Source of the DNA: Bacteroidota bacterium | GTDB taxonomy: Bacteria; Bacteroidota; Bacteroidia; Bacteroidales; VadinHA17 | Direction: 5' to 3' | NCBI GenBank assembly: GCA_030631445.1 | Contig: DAOVLD010000033.1 | Coordinates: 1 to 11,394 of the forward strand | DNA: 11,394 nucleotides | Part shown: positions 7,648-11,394 of the stretch, piece after piece | Layout: each line of letters opens with the position of its first letter | Numbering within the stretch: position 1 is the first letter of the stretch | Program-made: the position numbers and the translations under genes | The notes under the pieces: generated by a model | Told to the model about the DNA's origin: nothing | Databases searched by the model: none | The model's input: the letters and a program-made list of their open reading frames with translations, nothing else

Positions 7648-8010
7648 TTAGACTAAAGGCGGTGCCCTGCCCAGGTAAAGGATTTCATAGCCTTGAGTAT
7701 AGAATACCCGGTCAATTAAAAAATGACTTTTCTTTTTTGCAACATCTAAGACAATGAAAAGTATAAGTATGAATATGAAAAGTAGCTGAAGATTCTCCAG
7801 GAATATTAATTCTGTTTTTGAATGATGATGTGATTTGATTGGTGCAGAATCGTTTGACTTATCATATGGATGAGCATGTGTTACAAAATTTCCGTTGTCT
7901 AATTTATGACTGTGAAGAAACATGACGTTGTTGATTGTCAACAAGCCAATAATGCCAATCATGCAAATTATTGCAACTTTTCTTGTTATATTTTTAACAA
8001 AAGGGTTCAT
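7648..8010 (-). CDS. Histidine-rich two-helix membrane protein ending in RAPPLV
   Basis: I do not recognise a named family for this 120-residue protein. It has a basic N-terminus, a hydrophobic helix at about 11-31, a hydrophilic loop at about 32-68 with seven histidines in three clusters (HSH 33-35, HAH 45-47, HHH 61-63) plus Asp residues, a second helix at about 70-91, and a short tail ending GRAPPLV (114-120). The two helices suggest an inner-membrane protein with the His loop on one face, probably periplasmic by the positive-inside rule (basic N-terminus; KKK just after helix 2). Clustered His is typical of transition-metal binding. The architecture recalls DUF2946-type small proteins beside TonB-dependent copper receptors in Proteobacteria, which also have an R-[AG]-P-P tail; that comparison is from memory and is not a homology claim. 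A TAnnTTTG box lies just upstream, and the TonB receptor gene follows on the same strand. Confidence 0.8.
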   Translation of the reverse strand: MNPFVKNITRKVAIICMIGIIGLLTINNVMFLHSHKLDNGNFVTHAHPYDKSNDSAPIKSHHHSKTELIFLENLQLLFIFILILFIVLDVAKKKSHFLIDRVFYTQGYEILYLGRAPPLV

Positions 8011-8018
8011 TTAATCTG

Positions 8019-8026
8019 CAAAATTA
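8019..8026 (-). promoter_or_regulatory. Promoter -7 element TAATTTTG before the His-rich gene
   Basis: On the minus strand this is a full TAnnTTTG match followed by C, ending nine bases before the ATG at 8010. Standard spacing puts the start near 8015, leaving a leader of about five bases. The -33 region is T-rich without an exact TTTG. Confidence 0.5.
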
Positions 8027-8088
8027 AACAAAAAATACGTAACGGTAAAAAATAAAACTTTCGCGAGTCGGTTGTCATTTTTTCTGCT

Positions 8089-9144
8089 CTATTTCAATAT
8101 TACCATAGTAGCACCGTAACCATATTCCTTAAAAGAGGCATCCTGATACTGAAGATGACGATATTTTGTGTCAAGCAGTTTCCTCAACTCAAACTTCAGC
8201 TTTCCGTTACCCAAACCATGTATAAACACTATCCGTTTTTGATTGCTTTTCAAAGCTCCTTCAAGCGTAATTGTAAACCTGTCAAGTTGTGCCTGGAGTA
8301 TCTCCCCGTTTGACATACCCCGGTGATCATCGAGAATTTCCTCAATATGAAGATCAATTTCACTAATATCATCGTTTTTCTTTTCGGGTTCAGGTTTTCT
8401 TACAGGTATATCTTTATTCTTTATTTCCCTTGTCAAATACATCTCCTCCATTTCCTTTTCGGCAGTAACATCATTATCAATATATTTTGAATATACCGGA
8501 ATTATAACTGCTTCTTCATCAAAATAATCATTTTCTTTGAAATGCTTCCGCTCGAGCAGATCAACAGAGGAAAGATCAATTATTGTGTTAAAAGGAGGTA
8601 CGAATTTGTATGATCCCTCCTTAAAAAACAGACATTGAAACAGTAGTTTCTTCCCTACTGCACCAAGCTCATTAATATCACCTTCGCGAATAAGTATCTT
8701 CGTATCAGCTTCAAGCGTTTCTCCTGAAATGACATTCAGCAGGCCGGCTTTTTGCTTTCCCAGATTATAATAAATATGGTATGGACCGTCATTTATCAGA
8801 TACATTTCAAAATCAGTTGAATTATCCTCAGTGTGCACGGTACGTGTATATGCAATATTAATTATCTGGTTACTTTGTTCATCCCGTGATTCAGGATCAT
8901 TGGATTCATTATAAGTTAAATTATCTTCATCCCCCTGATCAATATTTGTTTCATCGCTATGCGTTGAAAATGAATCGGAATATTCAATTGAATCGCCTGT
9001 TGGAATTATTTCATTTTTCAATACAGGAACCTCAAAACCCTCCTCTATCTTTACCAGAACTGTTTTTTCATTCAGAAATCCTGTAACAATCCCCTTGCTT
9101 GTATCATTCAGGAATTTAACTTTATCTCCTATTCTGAACTTCAT
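8089..9144 (-). CDS. DUF2027 plus Smr-domain protein (MutS2-like nuclease domain)
   Basis: With the start at 9144 this is 351 residues. An in-frame ATG at 9183 would add 13, but homologues as I recall them begin MKIGDKVRFLN, matching MKFRIGDKVKFLN here. Residues 1-45 form a small basic beta domain, 50-92 an acidic Ser/Asp/Glu-rich linker, and 97-220 the DUF2027 beta domain. A charged linker with many Lys/Pro residues leads to the Smr domain (262-351), with its three hallmarks IDLH (263-266), HGLGNGKLK (309-317) and YGYGATMV (341-348). Smr domains occur at the C-terminus of MutS2 and in stand-alone proteins, and several nick DNA or cleave RNA. The MutS ATPase is absent, so a role in ribosome rescue/RNA cleavage or recombination control is open. 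Probably cytosolic and monocistronic. The downstream gene has its own promoter. Confidence 0.88.
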   Translation of the reverse strand: MKFRIGDKVKFLNDTSKGIVTGFLNEKTVLVKIEEGFEVPVLKNEIIPTGDSIEYSDSFSTHSDETNIDQGDEDNLTYNESNDPESRDEQSNQIINIAYTRTVHTEDNSTDFEMYLINDGPYHIYYNLGKQKAGLLNVISGETLEADTKILIREGDINELGAVGKKLLFQCLFFKEGSYKFVPPFNTIIDLSSVDLLERKHFKENDYFDEEAVIIPVYSKYIDNDVTAEKEMEEMYLTREIKNKDIPVRKPEPEKKNDDISEIDLHIEEILDDHRGMSNGEILQAQLDRFTITLEGALKSNQKRIVFIHGLGNGKLKFELRKLLDTKYRHLQYQDASFKEYGYGATMVILK

Positions 9145-9188
9145 AATTAAAATTGTTTTTTTAAGATATTTAATCTGTTGCAACTAAT

Positions 9189-9219
9189 CAGTCGGCAGTC
9201 CACAGTCAACAGTCGGCAA
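9189..9219. repeat. Heptamer tandem repeat, unit CAGTCNN (4 copies)
   Basis: Four consecutive heptamers starting at 9189, 9196, 9203 and 9210 share CAGTC, with variable last two bases GG, CA, AA and GG, followed by CAAG. With the other heptamer repeat and a palindrome it fills the 377-base gap between the DUF2027-Smr gene and the QueA-family gene (9145-9521). Apart from these and the promoter, I see nothing else in that gap. Confidence 0.75.
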
Positions 9220-9266
9220 GAAAGGAAACAATCAAACAATTATTACAAACGATCATATAATTACAT

Positions 9267-9282
9267 TCCCGATAAATCGGGA
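9267..9282. repeat. Palindrome TCCCGATAAATCGGGA
   Basis: Perfect 7-bp arms flank a 2-base centre. No T-run follows on either strand, so it is not a normal intrinsic terminator. It lies midway between the two inverted heptamer repeats. From memory it is a frequent short palindrome in Bacteroidota intergenic DNA. Confidence 0.65.
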
Positions 9283-9312
9283 CTGAAAAGCATTAATAGC
9301 CCGGTCCTCAGA

Positions 9313-9343
9313 TTGCCGACTGAAGACTGAAGATTGCAGACTT
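9313..9343. repeat. Heptamer repeat, inverted copy of the one at 9189
   Basis: Read on the minus strand from 9343 it has four heptamers, AAGTCTG, CAATCTT, CAGTCTT and CAGTCGG, then CA. TTGCCGACTG (9313-9322) is the exact reverse complement of CAGTCGGCAA (9210-9219), so the two arrays face each other across about 93 bases. Confidence 0.7.
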
Positions 9344-9415
9344 AATAATGCAAAGTATAGTAAAATTAACCATTTTGGGCATTTCAAACATAAGACACTG
9401 AATAGTTACAATCTA

Positions 9416-9446
9416 TTTTCAATCGCAACAAATTTACCTATTTTTG
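9416..9446 (+). promoter_or_regulatory. Promoter of the QueA-family gene, -7 element TATTTTTG
   Basis: TATTTTTG (9439-9446) fully matches TAnnTTTG and is followed by C. A near -33 element TTTTC (9416-9420) is 18 bases upstream, one short of the usual spacing. The predicted start is near 9450, which gives a leader of about 72 bases to the ATG at 9522 or about 21 to a TTG at 9471. Confidence 0.6.
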
Positions 9447-9521
9447 CAACAATAGGAAAAACCACCAATATTGACAGAGAAACGACAAATAGCCGGAGAA
9501 AAGATAGCTGAAAACACTCGT

Positions 9522-10715
9522 ATGGATGAGTATACTTATCCTTTGCCTGAAAAGAGGATTGCAAAATACCCTTTAAAGGAAAGGAGCCAATCAAAATTAC
9601 TTATCTACAGGAACGGACAAATCAGTCATGATTGTTTTGAAAACCTGGTTGATTATGTGAGCTCCGGATCTTTACTCGTTTTTAATGATACAAAAGTCAT
9701 ACAGGCAAGGTTAGAATTCAGGAAAAAGACAGGTGCAAGAATCGAAATATTTTGCCTTGAACCAAAAACCCCGGCAGACTATATGCTTGCATTTCAGGCT
9801 ACAGGTTCAGTAACCTGGCGGTGTATTGTAGGTAATCTAAGTAAGTGGAAAGGACAAATCTTAGCCAAGGCTATTACAACAAAAAGAAGTGAATTCAACC
9901 TGTTTGCTGAACGGATTGGCGAAGAAGAGGGAGAGCAGATAGTTAAATTTTCATGGAATAATAAAGAAGTTTCTTTTGGTGAGATACTTGAAACTACAGG
10001 GCTTACTCCTATCCCACCATATCTGAACAGGGATTCTGAAGATATTGATAAAAGAAGATACCAAACCATTTATTCGAAATGGAAAGGGTCTGTTGCAGCC
10101 CCAACTGCAGGTTTTCATTTTACAGATCAGGTACTCAAAGAACTGGATAGTAAGAAAATCACAAGGGTACAGGTAACATTGCATATTGGAACAGGAACAT
10201 TCAAACCGGTAAAAAGTCATACAGCAAGAGGACATAAAATGCACACTGAAAGGTTTTTTATCAGAAAAGAAGATTTACTCAGGCTGGCCGGAAATAAACG
10301 AATTATTTCAGTAGGTACAACATCGTTAAGGACCATAGAAAGTCTTTACTGGTTAGGTAGTAAAATAAAGCAAAACCATGCAATTAATCCTGATAACCTA
10401 ACAATTAATCAATGGGAACCATATAACAAGGATGTTTCCCTTTCAAGAGATGAGATTGTTGAAATACTTCTTGAGTTTATGGATAAAAATGGGGAAACTA
10501 AAATTGAGGCTTCCACAGAAATTATGATCATTCCTGGTTATAAATTCAGGATGACTGACGGATTGATAACCAATTATCACCAGCCACACAGCACACTTTT
10601 ATTACTTATAGCTGCTTTTGTGGGAGAAGACTGGAAAAAGATATATCAATACTCGCTTGAAAACGACTTCCGTTTCCTGAGTTACGGAGACAGTTCATTG
10701 TTGTTACCGGACTAA
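9522..10715 (+). CDS. queA: QueA-family S-adenosylmethionine:tRNA ribosyltransferase-isomerase (long Bacteroidota form)
   Basis: QueA transfers and isomerises the ribosyl group of AdoMet onto preQ1 in the tRNA anticodon wobble position, giving epoxyqueuosine. At 397 residues this is longer than the usual 340-360. Conserved blocks are LLVFNDTKVIQARL (51-64), IPPYLNR (164-170), GSVAAPTAGFHF (189-200), HIGTGTFKPV (221-230), GHKMHTERF (237-245), VGTTSLRTIES (264-274), IPGYKF (337-342), LITNYHQPHSTLLL (348-361) and FRFLSYGDSSLL (383-394). The extra length is mainly about 55 residues (275-330) between the last two groups, holding an NQWEPY motif. Bacteroidota often carry this form beside a canonical QueA, from memory, so its substrate may not be preQ1-tRNA. 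The start is uncertain: an in-frame TTG at 9471 would add 17 residues and sits closer to the promoter; homologues often have 5-12 residues before the MDEYTYPLP-like segment. Confidence 0.85.
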   Translation: MDEYTYPLPEKRIAKYPLKERSQSKLLIYRNGQISHDCFENLVDYVSSGSLLVFNDTKVIQARLEFRKKTGARIEIFCLEPKTPADYMLAFQATGSVTWRCIVGNLSKWKGQILAKAITTKRSEFNLFAERIGEEEGEQIVKFSWNNKEVSFGEILETTGLTPIPPYLNRDSEDIDKRRYQTIYSKWKGSVAAPTAGFHFTDQVLKELDSKKITRVQVTLHIGTGTFKPVKSHTARGHKMHTERFFIRKEDLLRLAGNKRIISVGTTSLRTIESLYWLGSKIKQNHAINPDNLTINQWEPYNKDVSLSRDEIVEILLEFMDKNGETKIEASTEIMIIPGYKFRMTDGLITNYHQPHSTLLLLIAAFVGEDWKKIYQYSLENDFRFLSYGDSSLLLPD

Positions 10716-10804
10716 TGTTATGTTTTCATCATTGCAACAACCCTGAATATTTGAAATTCATAAAATTAATTACGTTATTCTTTAGTCTGATAAAAACCAT
10801 GGCT

Positions 10805-11098
10805 TTATTTTACTTCAACTGCTTTTGAAACAGAAATTTTACCTAAGATATTTTCATTCTTTTTCCGGAAAATAAAATACGCATATCCATCATAAACACC
10901 AATTCCTTCTATTCTTGTAATATCCTGCAAATTTTTAAGCTCGTACAATTCCTGCACTGTTTTGCTTTTAGCTTCGATTTGGTCTGCATGAAACTTCTTG
11001 AAAGAAAACAGAGTTCCAAGACATATAGCAATTATCAATACGGATAATACTTTAAAAAGATTACTGTTTTTTATTCTTTTATAGTTTGTTTTTTTCAT
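10805..11098 (-). CDS. Small single-pass membrane protein, unknown function (97 aa)
   Basis: I do not recognise this protein. It has a very basic N-terminus (MKKTNYKRIK), one hydrophobic helix at about residues 15-33 that reads as a membrane anchor or uncleaved signal, a charged stretch (about 34-60), and a short region rich in Tyr/Phe/Ile (62-90) with VYDGYAYFIFRKK that looks like two or three beta strands. By the positive-inside rule the C-terminal part would be periplasmic. It starts 25 bases after the stop of the 46-residue membrane gene and probably shares its transcript. It faces the QueA-family gene tail to tail, 89 bases apart; that gap has no convincing terminator hairpin. The size, regular codon use and gene pairing support it as real. 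Confidence 0.6.
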   Translation of the reverse strand: MKKTNYKRIKNSNLFKVLSVLIIAICLGTLFSFKKFHADQIEAKSKTVQELYELKNLQDITRIEGIGVYDGYAYFIFRKKNENILGKISVSKAVEVK

Positions 11099-11123
11099 GG
11101 TTGATTGTTTAATAATTAATCAA

Positions 11124-11264
11124 TTATTCTTGAATTTCTTTTAAATTATTTTCTAGTCTTACAAGATTAGATTCAAAATATTTTCCCATTTTTTTTCTTG
11201 TCCACCATTTTATTATAATTGCAACTATCCCTCCGAAAATTAAGCCCCAGATAGCATCATCCAT
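11124..11264 (-). CDS. Very small membrane protein with a basic stalk (46 aa)
   Basis: The sequence begins MDDAIWGLIFGGIVAIIIKW and continues with a basic WTRKKMGKY segment, then a polar helix-like tail ending NLKEIQE. That gives one transmembrane helix (about 5-18), a Trp/Lys/Arg interfacial belt (19-28) and an amphipathic C-terminal segment (29-46). The acidic N-terminus and basic C-terminal flank suggest the tail faces the cytosol. No family is recognised. Support comes from the clean membrane-protein pattern, an ATG start, and placement 25 bases upstream of another small membrane gene on the same strand. It resembles small regulatory or toxin-like membrane peptides only in outline; no antitoxin partner is visible. 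Confidence 0.55.
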   Translation of the reverse strand: MDDAIWGLIFGGIVAIIIKWWTRKKMGKYFESNLVRLENNLKEIQE

Positions 11265-11285
11265 CACAACTACTTTTATCGTATC

Positions 11286-11394
11286 CTAATTTTCAAAAAA
11301 AACATAAATTGAAATCATTAAAAGAATAACAAATGGAATTATTATTAGAGAACTTCATTTTGTCCCAATCAGGTATCTTTTTATTAGCCTTATT
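11286..11394 (-). pseudogene. 3' end of a further small membrane gene, possibly frameshifted
   Basis: On the minus strand one frame enters from the window edge (…KKIPDWDKMKF) and ends at 11293-11295 after an Asn/Ser/Phe-rich stretch. The +1 frame, closed by a stop just before 11356, then reads a strongly hydrophobic segment (IIIPFVILLMISIYVFF) to a stop at 11286-11288. The natural reading is one small protein whose soluble part and membrane helix are split by a one-base shift near 11345-11355, by mutation or sequencing error. It lies 21 bases upstream of the 46-residue gene. The call is tentative because the gene is cut by the window edge. Confidence 0.3.

Noticed and set aside
9189..9343. 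Possible CRISPR array in the CAGTCNN region
   Set aside because: The units are seven bases without spacers, and no cas gene is nearby; CRISPR repeats are about 24-40 bases.
10716..10804. Bidirectional terminator around CCATGG between the convergent genes
   Set aside because: Pairing gives only short interrupted AT arms with a two-base loop, too weak to call.

Overview
The window looks like chromosomal DNA from a member of the Bacteroidota, probably an environmental Bacteroidales/Marinilabiliales-type bacterium. Evidence: it is AT-rich; three sites match the Bacteroidota -7 promoter element TAnnTTTG; no gene shows a clear Shine-Dalgarno site; there is a CarboxypepD_reg-like/TonB receptor, a DUF2027-Smr protein and the long Bacteroidota form of QueA; and the RNase P RNA carries class A signatures. 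The genus is inference.

Layout. Positions 1-4630 read on the plus strand: the 3' two-thirds of kdsA (KDO-8-phosphate synthase), a 249-residue secreted LolA-like protein, and a 1043-residue exported Asp-box (sortilin/BNR-type) propeller protein. The RNase P RNA gene rnpB follows on the minus strand (about 4616-4985) and converges with the propeller gene so tightly that its terminal helix and U-tract lie inside that gene's last codons. A repeat-rich gap (5016-5128) lies upstream of rnpB. Then come three minus-strand genes: a TonB-dependent receptor with an NNCQNCGF plug motif (5151-7520), a histidine-rich two-helix membrane protein ending in RAPPLV (7648-8010), and a DUF2027-Smr protein (8089-9144). 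A gap with heptamer repeats and a palindrome (9189-9343) separates these from a plus-strand QueA-family gene (9522-10715) that has its own promoter. The right end holds a minus-strand group of small membrane proteins: 97 aa, 46 aa, and a third that runs off the edge and may be frameshifted.

How the genes relate. Most are unlinked housekeeping functions (LPS KDO synthesis, tRNA maturation by RNase P, queuosine-type tRNA modification) and look like ordinary core genome. The pair most likely to act together is the histidine-rich membrane protein and the TonB receptor: they are co-oriented, the first has a promoter just upstream of its start codon, and both carry potential metal ligands (a His-rich loop, a Cys pair in the plug). 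I infer a transition-metal acquisition or sensing module, but the substrate cannot be read from the sequence. I saw no CRISPR array, transposase, phage gene or tRNA. No dramatic new system stands out; the best leads are the metal-like pair, the small-membrane-protein cluster, and the overlap of rnpB with both a coding sequence and a palindromic repeat.
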